Origin: Microbulbifer halophilus
GTDB lineage: Bacteria; Pseudomonadota; Gammaproteobacteria; Pseudomonadales; Cellvibrionaceae
NCBI RefSeq assembly: GCF_026183675.1
Contig: NZ_JAPIVK010000002.1
Span: forward strand, 43,765 to 107,764
Length of the DNA stretch: 64,000 nucleotides
Direction: 5' to 3'
Numbering within the stretch: the first letter of the stretch is position 1; every line of letters begins with the position of its first letter. The translations under genes and the position numbers were made by a program. The notes beneath the pieces are model-generated. The model searched no databases. It saw nothing but the letters and a program-made list of their open reading frames with translations, and was not told the DNA's origin. This document shows positions 41,601-48,215 of the stretch, piece by piece.

Positions 41601-42170
41601 CAGGCCCTTGGAGCCGGCCTCATTGCCGATGGTGGCGATCTCCGTGTCGGAGGAGCTCCAGGTCACCAGCTCGGTCAGGTCCTGCTCGCTGCCGTCGCCG
41701 AAGATACCGGTGGCGGTGAACTGCCGCTGGAAGCCCATCGCCAGCGATGGGTTGCTGGGGGTCACCTCGATGGTTTCGAGGTCCTCGGCGATTACGGTAA
41801 ACGAGGCCTGCGCGGTCAGGGGCTGACCGCCCTGCCGATTGAGCCTCGCGGAGATGGTGGTGGTGCCGCGGGACCGGGTTTGCACCAGCCCGCTGTCCAC
41901 CGTGGCAATGTCAGGATCGGAAGAAGACCAGACTACGAAGTTGGTGACGTCCCGCTGCAGGCCGTTGTTGAATGTGGCGGTGGCCCTGAGTTGCCGACTG
42001 TCGCCCAGCCTTGCCGCGGCCGGATCGGGGGTGACCGACAGCCCGGTCAGCCTGGTGCGCTCGCCACCGTCGTGGTGGCTACTGCCGTCACAGGCGGACA
42101 GCGCGAATACGCTGAGCAATGCGGCCGCGCGGATAATCCAGCGCCAACCGAAATCCCTTTCTCTCTTCAC
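38697..42170 (-). CDS. Surface lipoprotein with 12 bacterial Ig-like (BIG_2) repeats
   Basis: The 1157-aa protein has a lipoprotein signal (LLSVFALSAC, acylated Cys27) and an Asp/His/Ser-rich linker. It then has twelve repeats of 85-100 residues, each opening with a form of IEVTPxNPSVAxGF, continuing QQFTATGxFSDGTxQDLT and WSSSDTGVATISN, and closing TTLTVT. This is the Ig-like group 2 fold seen in invasin/intimin-type adhesins and cell-surface proteins. There is no catalytic domain, no C-terminal anchor and no secretion-system domain, so it is probably displayed by its lipid. Adhesion or spacer function is inferred. The gene shows 260-290-bp imperfect DNA repeats, so copy number may vary between strains. 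Confidence 0.88.
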   Translation of the reverse strand: MKRERDFGWRWIIRAAALLSVFALSACDGSSHHDGGERTRLTGLSVTPDPAAARLGDSRQLRATATFNNGLQRDVTNFVVWSSSDPDIATVDSGLVQTRSRGTTTISARLNRQGGQPLTAQASFTVIAEDLETIEVTPSNPSLAMGFQRQFTATGIFGDGSEQDLTELVTWSSSDTEIATIGNEAGSKGLASGLAVGTTTIAASLGSISGDTTLTVTNAVLESIGVTPHNPTVAAGFDQQFTATGIFDDGTSQDLTTQVTWASSDEGVATISNDDDSEGLATAEAEGTTAISASIDSISGEAEMTVTEAELESLQVTPTNPSVAKGFDQQFTATGLFDDGTSLDLTTQVSWSSSSTSVATISNDSGSKGLATSVASGETTISASVDSVSGETTLTVTQAVLESIEVTPPNPSLPMDFELRFTAMGLFSDGTAQDLTEQVIWSSSDTGVATISNAQGSDGLAKADRKGNTIIRARYQDVGTQEVVGQTTLTVTTAELSRVEVTPANPSVAAGFEQQFTATGTFSDGTQLDVTEQATWTSSDDDIARISSTSPSQGLATTLVKGTATISALIVTEDNTKFGDTTLTVTDAELQSIEVSRFNPSVPLGLQYRFVATGVFSDGSTQDLTEAKQVIWSSSKTGVATISNAQGSDGLATTLAEGTAIIRALYTDVGTEIEGQATLTVTAAELQSIEIDAENSSLPQGLEQQYYATGFYSDGSSHRITDQVTWSSSNTGVATIRNDDGSHGWATTDSEGTTTIVALEPESEVSNDTTLTVTAAELETIEVTPPNPSVAVGLQQPFTATGIFSNGSTHDITGQVSWASSDEGVATVNHAPGFEGQATAQATGTAAISATMDSASGNQVSGEALLTVTDAELEAILVEPSDPSVALGLQLTFTATGSFSDGSTQDLTTQVDWSSSDTGVAVIGTDNVLDLQGKAIPRAAGTTTIAAREKNSGVSGNTTLTVTPATVQSITVTPENPSVSALFDQQFTATGQLSDGTTQDITGQVSWTSDTPDVATISNAPAGSEGLATTIDSGSTTIAADFMRQNGSVVSKSTTLTVTNTELQSIEVTPVNPSVEVREEQEFTAIGTFSNGTTLDLTDQVLWHTTDKDIADISNEDDSKGVATGVADGTVTINADVTFQDGTSVVSTDANLEVTTP

Positions 42171-42495
42171 GATCTGACTCCTCTTCCATGGATACCTTGG
42201 CTTTGAGCGTGTACTGCTTCCCTACAGTACAGTGCTTTGGAGCATAGACACGGATTGGGAACCGGTCAAAGAAGGGCAGTATCCTCCGGAGAGTGCTACG
42301 TATAGAACTATGATTCTTTTTCTTTTTGTGTAATGGCCAAATATTTTTGGCCATTAGCTTTACAGTTCTACACAACTAAGGAGCCAGCACATGCAGGGGC
42401 GCACCTTGTGTTCGCCCGGCCCGGAGGTGGCAACTGCAACCAGGGCGAACACGAAGCTCGCCCCTACGGCAACGTCCGCATAGCGGTGTTGTCGC
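42171..42495. other. Intergenic region with hairpins and mini-palindromes
   Basis: The 325-bp gap holds a TGTACTG/CAGTACA dyad (42210-42231), close to the Ig gene start and a possible operator. A perfect 11-bp hairpin TAATGGCCAAA/TTTGGCCATTA lies at 42331-42356 without a U-tract. Two mini-palindromes of the GGGGCGAACC type lie at 42392-42417 and 42441-42469. No ORF is supported. Confidence 0.6.
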
Positions 42496-43008
42496 TCACC
42501 GCCGCACGCAGGCCTCCAACTGCAGTCGGTACAGCTCCGCCATCGCCTCGTCGAAACAGCAGAAAATCACCTGCCGGGGCTGGCTGTCTCGGTCCAGGTG
42601 TTCCTGCACCTGCTCCACGGCGATTTCCACCGCCTGTTCCGGCGGGTAGTCGTAGATACCGCAGCTGATGGCCGGGAAGGCGATGGAACGCATGTGCTCG
42701 CGCCGGGCCAGGGTCAGGCAGTGGCGGTAGCAGCTCGCCAGCAGTTCCGGTTCACCCAGGCTGCCGCCGCGCCACACCGGCCCCACCGTGTGGTAGATGC
42801 GTTTTACCGGAATATCAAAGGCGGGTGTCGCGCGCACCTCGCCGGCCGGGCAGCCGCCGATCCCGCGACAGGCTTCCAGCAACCGGGGCCCCGCAGCGCG
42901 GTGGATGGCCCCGTCTACCCCACCGCCACCCTGCAGGTGCTGGTTGGCGGCATTGACGATTACATCGACTTGTAATCGAGTGATATCACCGACATGGACT
43001 TCGATCAC
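42496..43008 (-). CDS. Macrodomain protein (O-acetyl-ADP-ribose deacetylase, YmdB-like)
   Basis: The 170-aa protein is a single macrodomain that hydrolyses O-acetyl-ADP-ribose and related ADP-ribose esters. The signature is complete: GDITRLQVDVIVNAANQHLQ, GGGGVDGAIHRAAG, YHTVGPVWRGG and IAFPAISCGIYDYP. The length matches E. coli YmdB. It stands alone, upstream of the Ig gene on the same strand but with 325 bp of repeats between, so co-transcription is doubtful. Confidence 0.94.
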   Translation of the reverse strand: MIEVHVGDITRLQVDVIVNAANQHLQGGGGVDGAIHRAAGPRLLEACRGIGGCPAGEVRATPAFDIPVKRIYHTVGPVWRGGSLGEPELLASCYRHCLTLARREHMRSIAFPAISCGIYDYPPEQAVEIAVEQVQEHLDRDSQPRQVIFCCFDEAMAELYRLQLEACVRR

Positions 43009-43144
43009 TCAGTATCTCCAACCGCTTTGTTACATAATGGCTGCGGATGGAATTCCATTTCGCCTCACAACAGGAGCGTCTGATCTTCCCCGAAGGGGCC
43101 GGACAGCGCTCTGGCGCACTGTCGCGCAACCGTCTGTCGCCGAC

Positions 43145-44617
43145 TCAGCCCACCAGTTTGCGGTGGCGCTCGACGACAGCGGCGGGACATTTCGTCACTG
43201 CGCTAACTATCACGATAGCAGCTGCGGAGAGAACGAAGCCCGGCAGCAGTTCGTAGAGCTCGAAGATACCGCCCGAGAGCTGCTTCCAGATCACCACCGT
43301 GAGGCCGCCGACGACCACACCGGCGATGGCGCCGGCGCCGGTCATGCGCGACCAGTAGACGCTGATCAGTGTCGCCGGGCCGAAGGCCGCGCCCAGGCCG
43401 GCCCAGGCGTAAGCCACCACCTCCAGCACCTTGGACTCCGGGTCCATGGCCACCGCCACCGCGATCAGCGACAGACCGACCACCGCCCAGCGGCCCACTT
43501 TCACCATCGCCTCCGGGCTTGTCTCGCGGCCGAACCAGACGTGATAGATATCCTCCGACAGCGCCGCGGAGGACACCAGCAGCTGGGAATCCGCGGTACT
43601 CATGATCGCCGACAGAATCGCGGCCAGCAGAATCCCCGCCACTACCGGATGGAAAAGCGCCTCCACCAGCGCCATAAAGACCTGCTCGCTCTCCTTGTCC
43701 GACAATACCGGCTGTATCTCCAGGTGGCCGAACAGACCCACGGACAGGGCCCCGATAAAGCCGAACAGCGACCAGACCGCCGCCACGCCCGCGGCCGTCG
43801 GCACATCCTCCGGCCGGCGCACCGCCATGAAGCGCGCCACGATATGGGGCTGGCCGAAGTATCCCAGCCCCCAGGCCAGCGAACTCAGCACCGCCACTAT
43901 CCCCAGCGCCTGGCCGGTATTGTCGCTCATCCAGTGCATCAGTTCCGGCACCTTTTCGTGCAGCCTGTCCCAACTGGCGGTAAAGCCGCCCTCGCTGTTG
44001 ATCACTACCAGCGGCACCGCCACCAGTGCCAGGCTCATCAGCAGCCCCTGGAACACATCGGTCCAGGACACCGCCAGGAAGCCACCGAACAGGGTGTAGG
44101 AGATCACCGCCGCGGCACCGATAACCACCGCCCAGCGGTAATTCCACTCGAATACCGCCTCAAACAGAATGCCGCCCGCCTTCAGCCCCGAAGCCACGTA
44201 AAAGAGGAAAAACAGCAGGATGAAAAGCGCACAGACGGAGCGCAGATAGGGATGCTTCAGATTGAACCGGCGGTGCAGGTAAGCGGGTACCGTGAGCGCA
44301 TCCTCCAGCCCATAGGTATAGATCCGCAAACGCCGCGCCATAGTGGTCCAGCTCAGTACGATACCGGCAAACAGGCCGATGGCCATCCAGCCCGAAGACA
44401 GACCCGAGATGTAGGCAGCGCCGGGCAGCCCCATCAGCAGCCAGCCGCTCATATCGGAAGCGCCGGCAGACAGCGCCGCCACCGCCGGCGGCAGCGAGCG
44501 ACCGCCGAGAAAATAGTCACTGGCATTGCGGGTGCGCAGATAGGCGTAGAGGCCGATTGCCAGGATAAACACCAGGTAGGCGACGAAGGTCAGTGCGACC
44601 AGCCATTGAGAGGTCAT
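43145..44617 (-). CDS. putP: Sodium/proline symporter
   Basis: PutP imports proline with sodium. The 490-aa protein has about 13 membrane spans. The N-terminal sodium-site region is YFLGGRSLPPAVAALSAGAS, then DMSGWLLMGLPGAAY; the SSS-family block GYFGQPHIVARFMAVR and the segment ILSAIMSTADSQLLVSSAAL follow. These are diagnostic for PutP. No putA lies in the window. It is divergent from the lysozyme-like gene across 194 bp. Confidence 0.95.
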   Translation of the reverse strand: MTSQWLVALTFVAYLVFILAIGLYAYLRTRNASDYFLGGRSLPPAVAALSAGASDMSGWLLMGLPGAAYISGLSSGWMAIGLFAGIVLSWTTMARRLRIYTYGLEDALTVPAYLHRRFNLKHPYLRSVCALFILLFFLFYVASGLKAGGILFEAVFEWNYRWAVVIGAAAVISYTLFGGFLAVSWTDVFQGLLMSLALVAVPLVVINSEGGFTASWDRLHEKVPELMHWMSDNTGQALGIVAVLSSLAWGLGYFGQPHIVARFMAVRRPEDVPTAAGVAAVWSLFGFIGALSVGLFGHLEIQPVLSDKESEQVFMALVEALFHPVVAGILLAAILSAIMSTADSQLLVSSAALSEDIYHVWFGRETSPEAMVKVGRWAVVGLSLIAVAVAMDPESKVLEVVAYAWAGLGAAFGPATLISVYWSRMTGAGAIAGVVVGGLTVVIWKQLSGGIFELYELLPGFVLSAAAIVIVSAVTKCPAAVVERHRKLVG

Positions 44618-44811
44618 GGAAATTCCCTGTTGTGAGAGAGCGCCCGGAGCCAGAGCAGCCCTGCACGGATGGTTTTTGGTGCAGGAAAGGCTGCCACATT
44701 GGGCGCCGCGGCCAATATTTATGTTTGTTGCGCGTAAATCTACTAATTTGCTGGCAGCAGCTCAATCCGCAAACTACATATTGGGGAACACATGGAAAAG
44801 CAGACAAGACT

Positions 44812-45408
44812 ATGGGTATCTGTCTGGACGAGCTGCGACAGCTGGTTATTCGTCCGACCCTCAAGCATCTGCGCAACTGGTCACAGGGAATGGAAAACCT
44901 GCTGCTGGGCACCGCCGCCCAGGAATCACAGTTGGGCTTCCACCTGAAACAGGGGCGCCGCCACGGACTCGGAATCTACCAGATTCAGCCGCACACGCAC
45001 CGCGAGATCTGGGACGACTACCTGATCCACCACCCCGCGCTGGCATCCAAGGTACGCGGCCTCGCCAGCCAGCGGGACTTCCTCGACCACCCCCACAACG
45101 AGCTGGCCACCAACCTGCGCTACGCCACCGCCATCGCCTGGCTGATCTACCGCTCGGCGCATATCTACAAAGTGGACGAAAATGACGTGGACACCATGGC
45201 GCGGCTCTGGCACCAGCACTTCCACCACGGGCCGGCCGCCTCAGCGAGGGATTTCCAGCATAGCTACGCGAAGCTGGTCAGCGGCGCCGACCCTACAGAT
45301 TCCGCGCCTCGATATACCGGGGTGGCTCGTCCACCGCGTCATCGGGCACCCAGGAGTGGACCTGACGCTCGATTGAATGGTCAGGCTTCCCGGCAGCCTC
45401 TGGCGTAG
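44812..45408 (+). CDS. Lysozyme/transglycosylase-like protein, phage type
   Basis: The 198-aa protein begins [20 protein letters not shown] and has a lysozyme-like core, [15 protein letters not shown], then [20 protein letters not shown], where Glu of AAQES is the likely catalytic acid. [10 protein letters not shown] and [12 protein letters not shown] follow. It has no signal peptide, as in phage-derived muramidases. I start at ATG 44812; the open frame begins upstream but is not protein-like. Its last 116 bp run through the 3' end of ttcA on the other strand. That tail ([11 protein letters not shown]) looks non-domain, so the reading may have been extended by loss of an earlier stop. Confidence 0.7.
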   Translation: MGICLDELRQLVIRPTLKHLRNWSQGMENLLLGTAAQESQLGFHLKQGRRHGLGIYQIQPHTHREIWDDYLIHHPALASKVRGLASQRDFLDHPHNELATNLRYATAIAWLIYRSAHIYKVDENDVDTMARLWHQHFHHGPAASARDFQHSYAKLVSGADPTDSAPRYTGVARPPRHRAPRSGPDARLNGQASRQPLA

Positions 45409-46210
45409 AGCGATCCAGTTCCAGGTTCCCGAAATCGTACAGATCCCGATCCGCCAACTGCGACGGCGACACCCGCGTCAGTGAGGCAAAGATATTCTCG
45501 CTGCGGCCGGGAAACTTCTCGTCCCAGTCCCGCAGCATCTGCTTGATCGCCTGGCGCTGAAGGTTCTCCTGGCTGCCGCACAGGTTGCAGGGAATGATCG
45601 GGAACTGCTTGATCTGCGCGAACCGCTCGATATCCGTCTCGCGGCAGTAGGCCAGCGGGCGGATCACGATATTGCGGCCATCGTCCGCGCGCAGCTTCGG
45701 CGGCATCGCCTTCAGGCGCCCGCCATAGAACATATTCAGGAACAACGTCTCGACGATATCGTCCTTGTGGTGCCCCAGCGCCACCTTGGTCGCGCCTATC
45801 TCCTCGGCAAAGCCGTACAGGGTGCCCCGGCGCAGGCGCGAGCAGAGCCCGCAGGTGGTCTTGCCCTCCGGCACCACCTCCTTCACCACCGAATAGGTAT
45901 CCTTCTCCACGATGTGGTACGGCACCCCCAGGGACTGCAGGTACTCCGGCAGCACATGCTCCGGAAAGCCCGGCTGCTTCTGGTCCATATTCACTGCCAC
46001 CAGCTCGAACTGCACCGGTGCGGTCCGCTGCAGGTTGAGCAGGACATCCAGCATCGCGTAGGAATCCTTGCCGCCGGACAGGCACACCATAATTTTGTCG
46101 CCCTCTTCGATCATCCTGAAATCGACGATGGCGCGGCCCACATTGCGGCGTAAGCGCTTCTGCAGCTTGTTGAATTCCAGCCGCTCGCGGCGGTTTTCCA
46201 GTTCGGACAT
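45293..46210 (-). CDS. ttcA: tRNA 2-thiocytidine synthetase
   Basis: TtcA thiolates C32 in some tRNAs, using ATP and an iron-sulfur cluster. The PP-loop SGGKDS is at residues 45-50. Two CxxC pairs, CGLC (120-123) and CNLC (208-211), are in the expected places. The 305-aa length is normal. I use ATG 46210 ([13 protein letters not shown]); the frame is open for 25 more codons but they are not family-like. The C-terminus overlaps the lysozyme-like gene tail to tail. A GC-rich 196-bp gap separates it from tesA. Confidence 0.97.
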   Translation of the reverse strand: MSELENRRERLEFNKLQKRLRRNVGRAIVDFRMIEEGDKIMVCLSGGKDSYAMLDVLLNLQRTAPVQFELVAVNMDQKQPGFPEHVLPEYLQSLGVPYHIVEKDTYSVVKEVVPEGKTTCGLCSRLRRGTLYGFAEEIGATKVALGHHKDDIVETLFLNMFYGGRLKAMPPKLRADDGRNIVIRPLAYCRETDIERFAQIKQFPIIPCNLCGSQENLQRQAIKQMLRDWDEKFPGRSENIFASLTRVSPSQLADRDLYDFGNLELDRSTPEAAGKPDHSIERQVHSWVPDDAVDEPPRYIEARNL

Positions 46211-46406
46211 GGTGTTTCTCTTACAAACGGGACTGGAGCGCGGAGCTCCAGCTCCGCACGCGGGCCGCAGGCCCGCCATTGTCAATGTCCAGAGGTTCTA
46301 TCTCAGGAGACTCCCTTGCGGAAGCCGCCACAATTCTCGGCACCAGGGCCGCCACGGAGCTCGAACGCGGCCCCGACAAATTTGGCGGCGATTGTACGCA
46401 TTTCGA

Positions 46407-47075
46407 TCACGGAGTACACGACTGCGCGTTCACCTCCTCGACCAGCATCGCCTGCACACAGGGCCATACATGGTCCAGCAGCGCCGGCTGGGCCTCTGCC
46501 GTGGGATGGATACCGTCGGTCTGCATGGCGCCCTCCTGCAGCGCCACCGGCTCCAGGAAGAACGGCAGGAACGGGATCTCCTCCGACTCCGCCACCCGCG
46601 GATAGACCGCCGCAAACGCCTCGGTATAGGCGCGCCCGTAGTTCGGCGGCATACGCATGCCCAGCAGCAACACCTCGACGCCGGCCTCCTCGGCCAGCTT
46701 CACCATCCGCTGCAGATTGTGCTGCAGCGCCTGCGGCGGGTAACCGCGCAGGCCGTCGTTGCCGCCCAGCTCCACAATCAGCCAGCGCGGATTGTGCTCC
46801 GACAGCAACCGCGGCAGCCGCGCCAGGCCGCCGGAGGTGGTCTCGCCGCTGACACTGGCATTCACCACCTCCACCGGGCTCTCCTGCGCCTCCAGCCGAT
46901 CCCGCAGCAACTGCACCCAGCCCCGGGCCTCGTCGATACCGTAGGCCGCGCTGATACTGTCCCCCAGCACCAGCAGCTTGTCCGCCGCCGACGCCTGCGT
47001 CCCGCCCAATGGGATCAACAGCAGCAGACACAAGCCGAATCGCGCGGGCAGCTGCCGGAAAAAATCTGTTGTCAT
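46407..47075 (-). CDS. tesA: TesA-type acyl-CoA thioesterase/lysophospholipase (SGNH)
   Basis: TesA is a periplasmic SGNH esterase acting on acyl-CoA, lysophospholipids and arylesters. The signal peptide ends near GGTQASA. The catalytic Ser is S40 in LGDSISAAYG; block III is GGNDGLRG (N106) and the Asp/His pair is in DGIHP (D187, H190). The protein is 222 aa. It is divergent from ybbA and ybbP, the same arrangement as in E. coli, which supports the assignments of all three. Confidence 0.96.
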   Translation of the reverse strand: MTTDFFRQLPARFGLCLLLLIPLGGTQASAADKLLVLGDSISAAYGIDEARGWVQLLRDRLEAQESPVEVVNASVSGETTSGGLARLPRLLSEHNPRWLIVELGGNDGLRGYPPQALQHNLQRMVKLAEEAGVEVLLLGMRMPPNYGRAYTEAFAAVYPRVAESEEIPFLPFFLEPVALQEGAMQTDGIHPTAEAQPALLDHVWPCVQAMLVEEVNAQSCTP

Positions 47076-47117
47076 GTCATACTCTCCGTTCCAGACAACT
47101 CAGTAACCTTGTGGCCG

Positions 47118-47221
47118 TAGGGTGCGCCGTGCGCACCGGCCCAGTCGATGGTGCGAGACCGCCAAGGACGGCGGTCATGCAGAGAACGCATGGAGCAGTT
47201 GTCTGCCACAGCGCACCCTAC
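47118..47221. repeat. REP-like palindrome (GTAGGGTGCGCCGTGCGCACC type)
   Basis: GTAGGGTGCGCCGTGCGCACC at 47118 and an inverted remnant GCGCACCCTAC at 47211-47221 match the repeat at 30619-30684. It lies in the 408-bp tesA-ybbA gap together with hairpin copy 7; no gene is present there. Confidence 0.75.
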
Positions 47222-47290
47222 CCGCTCCTTTGAGCGTATCAATTTGCACAACTCAGGTTTTCGAATCCGGGGGACCTGAGATTGGCACAA

Positions 47291-47434
47291 GCCGGAGCGG
47301 GGTATGCCTTTCTGGGACTGTCTGCGAGAGGGGCCGAAGGCGCCGTGAATACCTGGAGCGGCCGGGACACCTCGCAGACAAGCCTCCAAGGATGGATTTA
47401 CGGCGTGTCCCAGAAAGGCATACCCCGCTCCGGC
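47291..47434 (+). repeat. Long-hairpin element, copy 7 (forward, 88-bp expanded core)
   Basis: The arms 47291-47318 and 47407-47434 are perfect over 28 bp with a stem sequence not seen elsewhere (GGAGCGGGGTATGCCTTTC). The core begins and ends like the others (TGTCTGCGAGAGG ... GGATTTACGGCGT) but has about 36 extra bp in the loop of the inner hairpin. It lies 49 bp before ybbA, within its leader. Confidence 0.85.
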
Positions 47435-47483
47435 TCCCAGAACAGAACCCCAGAATCTGGAACTGCAAAATAAGGAATCCAGC

Positions 47484-48215
47484 ATGTCCGTAGTGCTCAG
47501 GGCCGAAAATTTACACCACTGCGTGGCCACCGGCGAGGGCCCGCTGACGCTATTGAACGATATTTCCCTGCAACTCGCCCGCGGCGAGAGCCTCGCCATC
47601 ACCGGCGCCTCCGGCTCCGGCAAGTCTACCCTGTTGGGTCTGCTGGCCGGCCTCGACGTTCCCACCGGGGGCAGAATCTGGCTCGCCGGCGAAGAGATTA
47701 CCGCCATGAGCGAAGAGCAGCGCGCCGCCGTGCGCGCCCGCTGCGTCGGCTTCGTGTTCCAGACCTTCCAGCTGCTGCCGGGCCTCACCGCGCGCGAGAA
47801 CGTGATGCTGCCCAGCGAACTGCGCGGCGAGCGCGGCGCCGCAAAGCGCGCGGAGGAATTCCTCGCCCGCGTGGGCCTCGAGCACCGGCTGCACCACTAC
47901 CCGCGCCAGCTCTCCGGCGGCGAGCAGCAGCGCGTCGCCCTCGCCCGCGCCTTTTGCAGTATCGCCGGCGACGGCAGTGAGAACCACGGCATCCTGTTCG
48001 CCGACGAACCCACCGGCAGCCTCGACGCAGGCAACGGCGACAAAGTGATCGACCTGTTGTTCCAGCTCAACGCAGAGTCCGCCACCACCCTGGTGCTGGT
48101 CACCCACGAGCAGCGCCTGGCCGAGCGCTGCCAGTCCCACCTGCGCATGGCCGCCGGCGAAATCGAGATTGCCGGTTCCGCCCCCGGGGACAGCCTCTCG
48201 GAGGTGTCCGCCTGA
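47484..48215 (+). CDS. ybbA: ABC transporter ATP-binding protein, YbbA family
   Basis: The 243-aa ATPase belongs to the LolD/MacB-like group. It has Walker A GASGSGKST, the Q-loop FVFQTFQLLPGLTARENV, the signature LSGGEQQRVALARAF, and Walker B with D-loop ILFADEPTGSLD. With YbbP it forms a MacB-type transporter next to tesA whose substrate is not settled. Stop and start overlap with the permease gene by one base, so the two are coupled. A hairpin element lies directly upstream. Confidence 0.93.
   Translation: MSVVLRAENLHHCVATGEGPLTLLNDISLQLARGESLAITGASGSGKSTLLGLLAGLDVPTGGRIWLAGEEITAMSEEQRAAVRARCVGFVFQTFQLLPGLTARENVMLPSELRGERGAAKRAEEFLARVGLEHRLHHYPRQLSGGEQQRVALARAFCSIAGDGSENHGILFADEPTGSLDAGNGDKVIDLLFQLNAESATTLVLVTHEQRLAERCQSHLRMAAGEIEIAGSAPGDSLSEVSA

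Noticed and set aside
42331-42356. Perfect 11-bp hairpin as a terminator of the macrodomain gene
   Set aside because: On the minus strand it is followed by an A-rich run, not a U-tract, and it lies about 140 bp past the stop codon. I leave it as a hairpin of unknown role.
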